Source: Ignelater luminosus
Taxonomy: Eukaryota; Arthropoda; Insecta; Coleoptera; Elateridae
Assembly (NCBI GenBank): GCA_011009095.1
Contig: VTPC01090626.1
Location: 54,340-118,339, forward strand
Direction of reading: 5' to 3'
DNA length: 64,000 nucleotides
The notes beneath the pieces were generated by a model. The model was not told where the DNA came from. It ran no database searches and worked only from the letters and a program-made list of their open reading frames with translations. This document shows, in pieces, positions 14,005 to 26,324 of the stretch. The position numbers and the translations under genes were made by a program. The first letter of the stretch is position 1; each line of letters begins with the position of its first letter.

Positions 14005-14542
14005 AGAGTGTGTCCCAAAAAAGCTTATCTATTTTTTTTTTGTTCTACATGATGCTTTTTATTGTAGTATGGTATCTAGTACGTTGAGTCATGTATAAAA
14101 GACACGTTCAATAAAGCGTTTGTGAGTTACCTTTAAATGAGATTAAACATTAAGTAAGTATTGAACAACCTATTCGTTTCGTAGCTGTAATAATTTAAAA
14201 GTAGAATGTCAAGGGTAGAAGTTTCTATATATACATTCTTGTTTTTCTGTTCCAGTTTATTTCTTCTCCACATCATTTCTTCAGTAAATTACTACACTTT
14301 TTTGTTGTTTAAGACAATTGCTCCAATGTTTTTTATAATGTTTCTTTTTGTTATTTTTGTTCTAAAATAGTGTAGCGGGTCACAAAAAGATCTTTTGAAT
14401 TTGTCAGTTAATCTCCACTGCTTTATACCTATTTACGAATATTATTAAATATTTCTGGTTTGGTTCTCAGTAGTATAGTTTTCTAACAGTAAAGAAATTT
14501 ACACTGCCCTTCACAGCGGTAAAGTTTCCTTGGGACACCCTG
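14005..14542. mobile_element. Possible degraded MITE
   Basis: GAGTGTGTCCCAAAAAAGC on the left and inverted CAGGGTGTCCCAAGGAAAC on the right resemble eroded CAGGGTGTCCC termini like those at 36968. It lies downstream of the CDI stop codon. Confidence 0.3.
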
Positions 14543-14586
14543 TATATTAACAATTTTCAAATACTTGACCATCAGATTGCATTGAA

Positions 14587-14592
14587 TTTATT
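14587..14592 (-). other. Possible polyadenylation signal for the CDI transcript
   Basis: TTTATT here reads AATAAA on the minus strand. It is the nearest such hexamer I found downstream of the CDI stop codon, about 600 bases away. Further copies occur near 14256, 14055 and 13644, so the true 3' end is unresolved. Confidence 0.25.
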
Positions 14593-14891
14593 TAGTTCTT
14601 TAGAGAGAAGATAACAGTAACAAAGATTATAACAAAGCTGTTTTCATCTATTCTATAAGCTAGAATATTCTAACACGTTTGTCACCAATAATACAAAATT
14701 AAAATCAACACACAATTAACAATATACATAAAAATAATAAATAATATTATAGAAAATAATTTCAGGTTTGCATTTAGATATTAACTAAATAAACTGGGAA
14801 TAAACACACTACTTTACAATGTACTACGCTTATACATAGACTAAAACAAAAGGAAAATAGAAAAATAGAAAAGATATATAATATAACATAA

Positions 14892-15002
14892 ATACAAGTG
14901 TAATTACGAAAGAAGATCCCCGCGTCACTAATTTGTGTTGCAAGATAAATGGCAACATAAATTGATGCTGTGGGGGTCTTCTCTCGTGATTACAATTTGT
15001 AT
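14892..15002 (+). ncRNA. Candidate microRNA-precursor-like hairpin
   Basis: Two 42-base arms (14900-14941 and 14952-14993) pair around a 10-base loop (14942-14951), and pairing continues outward for about 8 more bases on each side. Of 42 core positions, 33 are Watson-Crick. The other nine are six G-U pairs and three mismatches if transcribed on plus, but two G-U pairs and seven mismatches if transcribed on minus. That asymmetry favours a plus-strand RNA. Arm length, small loop and lower-stem extension fit an insect pri-miRNA. I do not recognise a known mature sequence. The ends are bordered by TA dinucleotides, so a palindromic TA-target MITE, or a MITE-derived miRNA, is an alternative. It lies about 200 bases past the stop of the minus-strand CDI gene, antisense to its probable 3' UTR. 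Confidence 0.5.
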
Positions 15003-15196
15003 CTGACTCAATTGCACAAAATTAATCCTTAAATAATATACACCTGATACAATTGAAAACAATTAGTCTCAATCTAATAATAAATTAATAATTTAATAAT
15101 TATGTCTTAATAATAATCACAAGTATAAACCCAGAACAGTCAGCCAGTTACAAAACATTTTGTACAACGAAAATCTAAATTTAAATATACATTCCT

Positions 15197-15490
15197 TCAT
15201 TGCCTACTTTCCATTTCACTGGTTTCAGTATGATTACTCTCTTGGTTACCTAAGTCTTCAGAATTTTCAGGATTCTCCATTTTTTCCCACTCCCATTCCC
15301 CTTCTAACGGTGTTTCGTTTTCGAAATCAAAATTCCATTTTTCACGAGCTTCGGCGGCATGGTCTTTCAGTAGTTCTGCGATTGCATTTACCGCGTTCTC
15401 TTCAGTTTCTTGGTTGGATTGTTCAGGATTGTCATCTTGAAAAAGGCTTCTATTAGCTTGTGTTCCGTTTGAGGAGGATTCATTGGCCAT
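15197..15490 (-). CDS. Compact CDK-inhibitor (CDI domain, p27/Dacapo-like) protein, 97 aa
   Basis: This codes for a 97-residue protein with a Cip/Kip inhibitory domain. The family binds cyclin-CDK complexes in the nucleus and blocks S-phase kinases. Visible signatures are a cyclin-docking RxL-type motif (RSLF, residues 14-17), a Glu/Ala-rich linker helix (about 28-50), the kinase-binding block KWNFDF (51-56) and the following PLEGEWEWE (61-69), close to the vertebrate p27 pattern. The tail after residue 70 is short and Glu/Asp/Asn-rich. I see no PCNA-binding box, no basic nuclear signal and no C-terminal domain, so the protein is about half the usual family length. The reading frame is intact with a clear stop. 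The start is the first ATG after a 3' splice site at 15520/15521 (TTTGTTTACAG), about 30 bases upstream. The CDI assignment is firm; whether it is the Dacapo orthologue or a second paralogue is inference. Confidence 0.88.
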   Translation of the reverse strand: MANESSSNGTQANRSLFQDDNPEQSNQETEENAVNAIAELLKDHAAEAREKWNFDFENETPLEGEWEWEKMENPENSEDLGNQESNHTETSEMESRQ

Positions 15491-15521
15491 GGATATTTAA
15501 TGTCCGAGATGTTCTACTTCT
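15491..15521 (-). other. 5' UTR start of the CDI coding exon and splice acceptor
   Basis: On the minus strand a pyrimidine-rich tract ending TTTGTTTACAG lies just upstream of the CDI start codon. The intron would end at base 15520 and the exon would begin at 15519 with 29 bases of leader before the ATG. This says the gene has at least one upstream noncoding exon at higher coordinates. Confidence 0.6.
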
Positions 15522-15772
15522 GTAAACAAAAAGAAAGGATAAGTTAAAAGATTTGAAAAGTATTGTATTGCTAGAAGATTTGGACATTCAAAAGAGTACG
15601 ATGAAGTTCTAATGATATATTTAATTACTTAATAAAATAACTGTTTCTAAATTTTATAAGTACAAAGAAGATGAAGATCATGTCTATAACCAGGTATGTC
15701 TAGCAGTCAGATCACTAGTAGTAGTTTTTTTCTATTGCCTGTCATGCTTGTATTTTATTTTGAATAAATATA

Positions 15773-16243
15773 CAGGTTGTTCCACTTAAGGCGAATTCTT
15801 TTATAATTTCGTTATTTATAAAGGCACAAAAACAATTTACAAACTATTAGTTTCGAACCTAAATGCTCTAACAGTCAATCTTATATTCTCGGATGCAAAG
15901 TATTACATGTACGTGTTACACACTGTCACATTATATTTCAAATAATATAATGCTCTTAATATCACCGCATATTTAAATTCCTCATGAAATTTGCTTTTCA
16001 TTGGTAAAGCATATCATCGTTTAACATTTGTTTTTGTTGAGAAAATGAAGATTTGTTTACTTCATGGGTTCTGCATTACTGGACTGTGGTTCACAGATTG
16101 TTTAAGCTACAGCACTCGTTTTTTGCACGTGTCACTATGATAACTGACTGTTTTCTTCAATAGTTCCATAAGGCGATTAGAAACGTTTCAAGTCAGCCAA
16201 CTTCATACGTGAGTATCTTAATTTTTCTTAATTGAACACGCTG
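15773..16243. mobile_element. Possible MITE with TA target, 471 bp
   Basis: The left end CAGGTTGTTCCACTTAAG and the inverted right end CAGCGTGTTCAATTAAG are bordered by TA. The repeat is short and imperfect, so confidence is modest. It lies upstream of the minus-strand CDI exon, in its probable intron. Confidence 0.4.
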
Positions 16244-19200
16244 TATGGCCTTATATGATTGATTAATACCAAGTTATGCAGAGCTACATCACTACTTTTT
16301 GAAATATTCTTAGTGTTATGAAAATCAATAATAATCTCAGCGTTATCTTAGGTGGCTTTTGTAAGAAAGTAACTGCTCAAGATTTGAAGTGAACCATTGT
16401 AATTCTTAGATAACGTGATTAAAAGGAGAGAACTTGTAACATTTTGTAAACGTCGACATCGGTGGCCAGAGTTACTAAAATGAAAAAAAGCTTCGTTTAT
16501 CCATATACCCTATAGTTTCAAGTGGATACTTACAATAAGCGCTGTATATAATTTCGCATTTCGCATGTACACTCACTGATTATTTAGCCAATAAGAGAGA
16601 ATAAACATTTGACAGTTATGTTAAAACAACTGTTTGGTCCAAATCGAATTATTATATCAATTACAGAAACTACAACTTACTGGTATATTAGTACAAAATA
16701 ATCTATTTAGTGTTGTGAGCTTGTGAAGTGTTCCATTTCAGGTTTTGAGCAGTATACTTGTTCATCGATGTTTCTTCAATAGCACTTTGATTATTTCAGT
16801 ACTCTTTGTAGAGGCTCAATACGATCGAATAGGACTTGCTTTAGAGGTGCCCAGAAGAACTTCTGTAATTTAATCGCCAGGAGATAACTTTTGTTACCAG
16901 TATTTACGGTTTTATAACCACCACCTTTCTACTTATAGCTTTTGCTTTTCAACATGACAGCAAGCAAAAATTGGATTTAATAATAACCGTAGGTTAAAGT
17001 ATTCACCAATTGTTTTCTGTAACTATTTTAATTAGACCCTGTATAACGAGATTAACTGAAGGCAATTGGTATGCTGATGTCCCTTATCTTTGTCCGCGTT
17101 TCAAACCCACATGTTTGTAGACAGGTTTATAAATCTCTAGAAAATAGGCTGAAAACATTTGAGAGTTGCTATTAAAAAAATGAATGACGTCTTTCGTCAT
17201 AGTTATGCCAAGTATGTTAAAGCATAAAGATTTCCAATACTTTCATGATTCCTGGGCTTTTTCATGAAATAGTTACTTATCTTGAAGTGAAATGAGCCAC
17301 GACAAAAGGATGCGTTACTAAATAATCAGCCAATCAACCGAGATTAAGAGCCATTAAAAAGGAATTGAGAGAACAGATTCATGAAACTTCTCGAATATCC
17401 ACACAAAATCATCGTTCAATACAGGATAAACAGAAATACTCTGTACCATTAGTAAGAAGTAAAACCTTGCAGAAGGTACACTTCAGAAAACGCCTAGTAT
17501 TAGGCAAACAATCCTCACGTATAACAATTACAAATAAGCAAGAGGGCTGATTAAGAACCACCTACTTGCTAATCAGGCTAAAAAAGATTCCACCATGCAA
17601 CGCTGTTCACCAAGTATTCTTTATAGGAATGGTTAAAGCTAAAAATGATCAACCCAAAGGAACTTCCAAAACAAATTTATGCAACGATTTGAGTCTTTGA
17701 ACTTACAGGGAAACTTCAAAAAATATTACGCCATCTGGCTGTACAACATTCTACTTCATGGAGGACAGAGCCGTCCCGAACAAAATTGGGCGTTGAATAA
17801 AATGAAACATCAAAATAGACAAAACTGAAAAAAAAAGCATGAACGCAAACCTCAAGGTAACTCAGATTAGCTTGTCCTGAAAAATATGAGAAACCTTGAA
17901 AAATAAACAAATCGGTAAACGTCACGTTTTCTCCAGAGCGGCAAAAGAATTTGATCGGTCCCTGAAACACACGCAGTTAGTGTTGATGAAGAATTAGTTC
18001 TTAAATTTAATTTAGCTCCCCTCTTATTATGGCGCCTCGAAACGAATAATAACCAGCATTCTTTTGATAGAATTCAATAATATTAATACTCGAGCAATTA
18101 TTGCATTCGTATCAAGGACGGACTGGGATGCATTTGCTATAGCTACTAAGGATCCAAAGATCTTACTAATGAAAGATATCGAAAAACAGCCCGGTTCAGT
18201 TCGCCCCTTATTCATTCACATCTAATCATTATTGTAGTTAAAAAAAAGATAAATTAATAAAAATAAAAAACGTTAAACGCTCATTCATCGTTCTAATTTT
18301 CACCAGAATTTTTTATTGTGGATTCCTCAAAATAAGTACATTTTAGTCTTTCCTGTCATGATCTCATTTAAAGGGTCATGAAAATTAAATACATCATCCT
18401 CTTTTTGATACAATAAAAATATTTTCTCAAACTATGCATTTATGTAAAGTAAATTTGCATAAACACAAAAACAACTAATTGCATGATCATTTTTTTTAAT
18501 TATTTGTTTTGTTATTAAACCTGCAAAAAGTGTTCTTACCAGTCCGACACATTAAAATTTCCGTCACAAACTAATCACGTCCCCGTATTAGGAAGGGAAA
18601 CATTGAAATTAAGCGACTTGTATATGATGCATTTGTATAAGCATAGAAGGCCACGTGCATACGCGGAGGGTGTTGCGAGGCAGGAAATCTCAATTTAGAT
18701 ATAAACAGCCGTGTGCTACCATATTTGCAATGTTCGTTTTTTGTTGTTAGATGATGTTGTCATTCGGCTTCCTGTATTCCAGCGATAAAGTGAATGTCAA
18801 GGTTTACTTATCAAAAATCATGCATGTTCGATATCAATGCAATAATTACAAATTAATTAAACACAATCTTGAAATTGCTTAACGAATGAAAGAAACACTT
18901 GCTTGATAAGAGATGACATGTTTATCAACTTTATATGAGTATCAACAAGACTTATCACTATAAAATAAATTCAAAACGGAAATGTTACTTAGAAAAAAAT
19001 AATAAAACAGAATGTTAAGGAAAACAAATTGTCTTTTGTTTAACAATTCTTTTCATTAAAGCTGTGAGAAATAATTTTATGAGTATCAAGTTACACTGAT
19101 AATAATTGAATGTGTAAACAGCACCAACGAGTTTTTGGTGTTCCTTTGTTTTGTATGTGCCGCTTGCACATTTATTATTCTGCCCCTTGTAACTCGATAC

Positions 19201-19869
19201 ACATAAAGTTATTTTCCTCAGTAACTGGAAAGTCTCTTCTTGATAGAAACCGAATAAATTTAGAAATCCATAACTGAATTTGGCAACAATAAGTAATCTC
19301 AGTAGCCATAAATATAATTTAAACAAAATAGATGTAATCGCCGGCAATGAGGGCCTTTTTTTCCCAATAGGTCCGATAATAAATGAGGTCCGCTTGGATA
19401 AAATCTGTACACGTAAGAATCAGCATTCAAAATTGCTTACATCTCCGAAATGCATATGTGCACAATGCTGAGCGATCTAGTTGGCGATCGTCAGTTGTTT
19501 ATCAAAATAATAGGTTTGTTTGTCTACTCTAATTTGATCTAAGATATTTTGCGTGTTTCTTTTGTATTTGGAGCGGATTGGAGTAAGCTTGACAGATGTG
19601 TGTTTGTCCAAAGCAAGTTGATCTAGATGCGATTGGAACTTGGTCTACCTGTATCGACCACAACGTCCGAGTAAATTGAGCAAGATCCTGCACCGTAAAC
19701 AAAGCGTGTTTTCCATAAGAAGTAAAATGACCAGTGAAGAATTTAATAATGCTAATGTAATAATATCAACAAACATAATGGATGTGAAAAACATTTTTAA
19801 AATTCGTGAGAATAGAAGAATTGGTTACGAACAACAGATGAAACTATATCTTTCTATTTCAAATGGGAA
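16244..19869. other. AT-rich DNA, probably CDI intron
   Basis: No gene recognised. Frames such as 17716-17970 minus and 19015-19347 minus have no motif. CTG|GTAAGAA on the minus strand near 18535 is an alternative splice donor for the CDI acceptor. Confidence 0.35.
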
Positions 19870-20085
19870 GAATCAATTTCAAATTAAACTAATCAAGTTC
19901 AAGTTGACCAATCAACTTCAAATTGAGATCAGTCAACTTCAAATTAAAACTAACCAACTTGACATTGGGTTCAGATTAGTCTAAAATTGAACTTAATTGA
20001 TCTCAATTTGAAGTTGATTGGTCGCAATGCAAAGTTGATTAGTTCAATTTGAAATTGATTAGTCCCAATTTGAGCTTGATAAGGT
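19870..20085. repeat. Inverted cluster of short AATCAACTTCAAATTGA-type repeats
   Basis: Units like ATCAACTTCAAATTGAGATC repeat on the left half, and their complements (TCAATTTGAAGTTGATTGGT) repeat on the right half, so the block is a large imperfect palindrome. No gene. Confidence 0.6.
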
Positions 20086-23000
20086 ATAGTTCCGCGGCGT
20101 TTGTTTGTCACATAGTTGGTAACTGTTTTTAACTACGTTTAAAAGATTCCAGGCTGTTCGGGTGATGTCAAGGTGTAAATTAGAGCAAACAAACTGTTAA
20201 ACGTAATCTTTTATAAGGAGGCGATTAAAGTAGATCATGGGCGAACAACTTTGTCCTGACAAAATAGCGCATAACAATATAGAAAATACGGGTTTATTGT
20301 ATAGGACGAACGTTAAAAAGCTGGGATATGCCACTTTGATTGCTATGGATGTTATCCGAGAGTTCAAAGAACGTTTGAGCAATGAGAGAGCGTCGGAATC
20401 AAATCGTAAAACTAAATCGGCTGATCCGTAGCTAGTTAGAAAGATCAAGGCACGATCTACTAAGCCCCAATAAAAGGTCAAGAAGCAATCGGAATCTCAA
20501 ACATATCAAATCAAGTTGACCTCTTTGTAAGATACTGAACAAAAGCAGCAGACGAAGACACAGATGAAGAAATTGTATAGAGTGTTTCACTGCAAAGGAT
20601 CCCATGGCAATTCCGATGGAGAGCAGGTAGGAGTAAATCACCAAATTTCTAGAAAAGTACTTTTCTTTGCAAAGGGTCTGCACGTGTCGTTGTAAATATG
20701 AATTTTTTATCGCAAAAAGCACAATAAGCTAAAATAGCTTTACAAGAAGAATTCTTTGACCGGATTTGACCTTAGCTCATTACAGAAAAGACAGACGTGG
20801 TTAAAATGATTAATGAGAACTTGGATTTTCTCCTGAAGAAGACCAAACCTTTTCAACTGCCCTGAACTGAAGCTAATAGAAAAGGTGATTGTGAAACGGA
20901 AGCTCTTGAAGACACATGGGAAGGCCAAACAATTTGTATAGTTTAAAAACAAAGATTGGGGAAAGTAACCGATTAAGTCAATGAGATTTGATGGAGATGG
21001 TAAATTTATAATTGTGTTGCCGGCGTGGTCTTGGGGTAATTAAAATTAAGTTATGTAATCTTTTCATACGTAATGTTCTATGCAATAAATGCTATAAATA
21101 AAATACTCAAGAAGGTTTACTTAAGTTCTTCTAGACTGTACTCTCTAGGTTCGAAATCCCTTAGTAGCAGACTTATACCCATTTGGTATATTAGTCTTAA
21201 TTCGTTCAAGTTTATGACTCTTTTTCTTAATATGGTTTTTTATGTTTCCTATAGTTGTGTTTGTTGTTTTATATTCTTCGATCTTTATGCTAACACAGGT
21301 TCTGAAGTCAAGGTATTGTAGTAAAAGTAAACTTCATAGTTGATATAAAGTATAAAAATGAAAATAAACAAATGCGTATTTAAGGGGACCAGGCCTGTGT
21401 AATGGCCTAGGGCCTGCTCTAATCCAAAATAGACACTGTCAGCAATCGTCTTTTGTTTTTTCTAACATTTTCTGGATGTTAGAAACGGGAGATCAACAGA
21501 CATGGGATTTGGTCATTAGTAGTGGAAGACTAAAGAGTCAAGACTCTCCAAAGATCGAAGTATCGGGAATCGCTTTTGTTTTTGTTAAGTTGAACATTTT
21601 CGAATTTTTAAGTGACTTAAATCTTCAGCTTTCTTTAATCTTAGTTTACTGTAGATTGATTATGATTACATAGTATTACAATATATTGTTTTCGAGATAT
21701 CGTACGGCGATATCCCAAACAGATTCGAGATATTACATTTGTATATGAGGTTGATAGATATTGCCATTTTATTTGTTTGCATTAGTTGATTATAATTATC
21801 TGCAACAACCAACACGCCAAAATGCTAAAATTGAACTTTTTAATCTTGCGCATATCTTGGATCTTGAAAGCTACTGGACCAACTGTAATGTCATTTTCTA
21901 ATATTGCCTACATATCCGGATTCTGCTTTGAATTTCGTTCTAAATGTATTTATTCAATATGGATTTATTATTTCATTTCGCTTTAAAACGCTCTCTAAGT
22001 TATTTATATTGTTAAAAGATATTTTTCTCAAGGTTCGCTAAGTTTTAATTATCATATGTAGGTGCCGCATTTTAGTACAGAATTGTTATTGTAGACGTCT
22101 AAACATTTTTATGGTTTATCAATTTTATGTTCGTAAGAAAGGCTGGTTTACATCCGAAATATGAGGGTTAAAATCTTTCCATGACTTATGGTTTTGGTCA
22201 TGTTCAGTTTCATAATACAGTGTATGTCTGACTTTTGGTTTTCTTAAAACGTTTATGTGTTTAGCGTCTTTTCAGAAAGGGTTAGCCTGACCTCTTCGGC
22301 CGTAAGGCCCGCTCTATATTTTTGAATTCGTTGTTAATACAAAATTTACAGTTAGTTCGAAACTCTACGTTTTGTGGATTCTAGTGTTCTTCTGGAGGCT
22401 GGTCCTTGAGGTCGAGCGAGCAAGTTTTGATTGCTCAACAAACCAACTGAGACCCCTGGCTAATATCATCTATTCTTTTTGAGGAATTCCTGCTACGCCC
22501 AAGCTAGTAAACTCCGAAAGAAGCCCAGGAATTAGTATGTAAGAAATTTATTGCATTATTATTCGTGGTTAAATTCTATTAACGTTTGGCGCATGATTTA
22601 CAAGTCTTGAAAGAATCTTCAAAATCTGAATTGAAGGATATAATAATTAGTTTTGTAAAACGAACGTTCGCGGGTAGAATTAAGTTTTAATTGTTTGTTT
22701 TCATTTATGCTAAATTAAAAGCAAATAGTTGGTTTGCGGTTGTTTATGAGTAAAGAAAATCAAATTACAAATACCTATTTTGAAAATTCATGTTTTGAAA
22801 AAGAATTTGTTGGTAAAGTTATAAACTGTAGCTTTCTTATAACGCATTTTATTTGTTAACTGAATGAATATTTAATTTTCTCATGTTTGCTTTGATCCTT
22901 CCCCTTCTGGGTGGAGCAATAATATTTTAGTCATTTATATACATTTTAGTGTTTCTTTGTTTACTTTTCTTTTCATTGTTGATCTAATAAATTAAAGTAA

Positions 23001-26000
23001 AGTTCCTTTTTGTGCTTTATTGAAGTATACCTGTAAGGGCTTTTATTTGTGTACTTGTGTTTATCTTTTTAAACAGGATAAGCCATCCGTGGATCCTCAG
23101 AAGGGCTCAAGTCAGCAAAGTATTGTGTATAAGAATAACGTAATTTTAGCTTGAACCACGCCCATCTTCGGCTTGGAGCTACGGGATTGAACATTTTCCG
23201 TCATCCGTAACGGGCATTAGGCCTCTTTTTAAGGTTTTTCCCGTTACACAACTTCGATGGTATTTGACCATCATATTGATACCACCACTCCATTTTCTAA
23301 TAAAGAGGATGGAGATCAGACCAGAATATTTTGTGTACCTTAGTGTCCAAAATAGATGATAATGAATAGGGTATCTTAATATGAGAAATTAAATCTAAAG
23401 ACATAAATTGTACATAAAATATTGTCTTTTGCGAATGGCCCAAGTTGGTCCAAACATCCAAAGTTAAAATCAACGAGTTCTGAAAAACAATGCAATGTTG
23501 TAAAAAGATCATTCTAATTTTAGCTGTTTATATCGAACACTCAAGCATCTTTTGTTCGGCGTTTTGAAGATCATTTCTTTTTTAGGTTTTACATAAGGAG
23601 ACAAGGAAAAAACTTCTAATAAAAATTAAGTGCTCACAATACTGCTAGGGTCAAAAACCTTGACAGACGTAATAAAATAGATTATTTATGCGACTAGACT
23701 TCTCCATATGGCGCGAATACTTTAGTGGTCATTGTATAACTTCGAATATCTGTAGATCAGACGCTACAATTTAAAGCATTTTTTTTGTATCATTTCATGT
23801 TTAGACATCTGAACTCAGAATTCAGCTCAATTCAAATTCAGAATATCAAAACAAATCGAAACTAGATCATAGTTACTCTCTTAGGAATTGACAACAAATA
23901 ATTACTTAGATTGCCCATGTTCTTCGAGAACGAAAATGAACTACACCAATAATTATATCAGCTTTAAATTAAATCAAGATAACACTAAATTAGTCAACAA
24001 GATTAAAATAAAAGGAAACACTTTTTGTTTATTGACAAAACCAGTAAGATAGTAAAACCTTGTTGAGATTTCCTTACTAACAATTAGTAATCATGAATAT
24101 GCCATTTGGGTTGCATAATGTAGCGGACAAGTTATTTTCGTTATTTTGTATGGCGTTTTAAATCACCTTTCTAACAAAATATGACATAACTCCTTGATAT
24201 CCATTCTGTACGAATAATCACATTATTACTACATTAACAATACAGGGTGTTGAGAAAGTGGCACGGTCGAATGGTAATGCTACATTAGACACTGAAAATG
24301 CATCATAGATTCACTTTCAAAATATTGCTATAGTACTTACTTCTGAAGATGCAAAATTCCTTTTACTGAAATTAAAAACTTTTTTACAGCATCATTATTG
24401 ATGGCATTTATAATCTTTTTGATAAAATAAAACTGTGCCATGTGACAATTTGAAGTAAAGTACAGCTTTTACCAAATTAAATGAGGATCTGAAGGATCTA
24501 AATCGCATAATAATTGTTGCGCATTGTATGTTTCTATTACAATAAATAAAAAGATCAATTGTTTAGATACATGTATTCTTAAATTTATAATACATAACTA
24601 TGGTAAAAACCTGTAAAGTACAGTAATTATTATACAATTTAAATCTAGATTCTCATTTAATTTGATAAAGACTGTACATTGATGATTAATAGTATTATTC
24701 AGCATCAGTCTGAAATATTCTCTTAATCTGACAGCACTGTAATAGTTCCAATTTCAATTAGTTTTTCACTGATTTTTTAAAAGTAATTCGAAGACTTACC
24801 GAACACTGGTTATACTCAAACAACAGATAATGATCTAAATATACACAGAACCAATTTTAAGAAAGTGCTTCAGCTTGTTTAATGGTTCATTCGCAATAAT
24901 TATTTTTTTTAATGATAGATGTAAAAACCAAAGCTTATAATTAATAAAGAGTTTATAAATGATAATATATAAGATGATTTATTGGTATTTCTTTTATTTA
25001 CTAAAGAAGTTACATAACTAAGGTATTAATGTGCGTGTTACAGTAATGAATCATCTTTGCATTTGCATTTTATGGATTATTTTTATCTTTGATTTTATTC
25101 ATACAAAATTTCATATCAGAACTAGAGACCTTTGTGTTAATGCAATTTCAATACATGAAATTTGCTGTAGATTTTATTGCATGCAATTTGGAAAACAACA
25201 TCTATAATATTTATGTCTGAGCGGCATTGTACCTATAATAACAAGGGTAATTAATCTTTTCTTAAAACTATTCCATCACAAATTAATTCAGCGACATGAC
25301 ATCTCTAATTATATCCGTCGGGAAGATTCATTTTTTATGTCCTTGTCGTGTAAAGAAGAAAAGTGATTCAAAATCATGCATTTTTTATTTCACAAAAAGA
25401 AATAACAGTTTATGTTTCTCGTGTTCGTTCTCCTTTCCCTTGTGTAATAAAAACATCCAGTTGAAACTTTGATAATGACTTTCAGATAGCAAACATAAAA
25501 CTTTAATTTTGTAGATTTCTTGGTTAATACCACACGAATGCAAAAGTTTAAGAAAACAAAAGGTCGGTATGCCATGCTTTCCTGTTACACGTGCTGTATA
25601 GCTGTGATGTTAATAGCTTACGAAGGTAAACATTCTGTACAATTTTCCCTACTTAAATTTTTTTAATACTGCTAAAAATAATAACGCTATCTTCCGTCCA
25701 TAGATCGATGGTATATTCTGTACATTAACGTTTACGCACCGTTTCCTTTATTTAGGGGTTGTTAAAATAATCTTCTGTTTTCCATTTGTAGCTAACCGTT
25801 CACGTTCATTTCTCAATTCACACATGTAATTGTTTAGAAAGAATTTCGTTTCGTAATGCAGTTCACTTTCAAAAAAACAACAGAAAAAATGCAACTCTGA
25901 ACTCACTTGAAAAAGTATCAATCGCCGTCAGATAACCACCTCAGTTATCTCAACAACCAATTATTATCTTTGACTTTAGGTTTAACTTTCTTACAATTCT

Positions 26001-26322
26001 TCCACACCTGCCATTACACTCCACATTTTTGTTTCTTTGTATTCAACAATACTGTTTACATTATTTTTGCTAACCTTCCTTTCAGAAATTGTTGGATTCA
26101 CTTTCAATGTAGTACAGATCTGATCTTCATTCGCATCAGACATGATTATTTACTTTTCCCACATTACCTCTACCCATTTAAAGATGACGTCTACGACTGA
26201 AGAGAAGTTCTATTCTATAGCGGCCCTGATCATCTGCAGCAAGAATAACATTTAAAAAGTCATATCAAAACAAATATGGAGCTCACACTACTCATATTGC
26301 GCTGTAAGTATGTAGACGTTGA
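20086..26322. other. AT-rich DNA, no gene recognised
   Basis: Short frames only. A Lys/Glu-rich frame at 20237-20431 followed by broken reading could be old retroelement gag, but I cannot support that. Solitary CAGGGTGTTGAGAAAG at 24244 looks like one end of a MITE. Confidence 0.35.
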
Positions 26323-26324
26323 TA

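Noticed and set aside
21145-21165. GGTTCGAAATCC resembling a tRNA T-loop
   Set aside because: No A box, anticodon arm or acceptor pairing around it.
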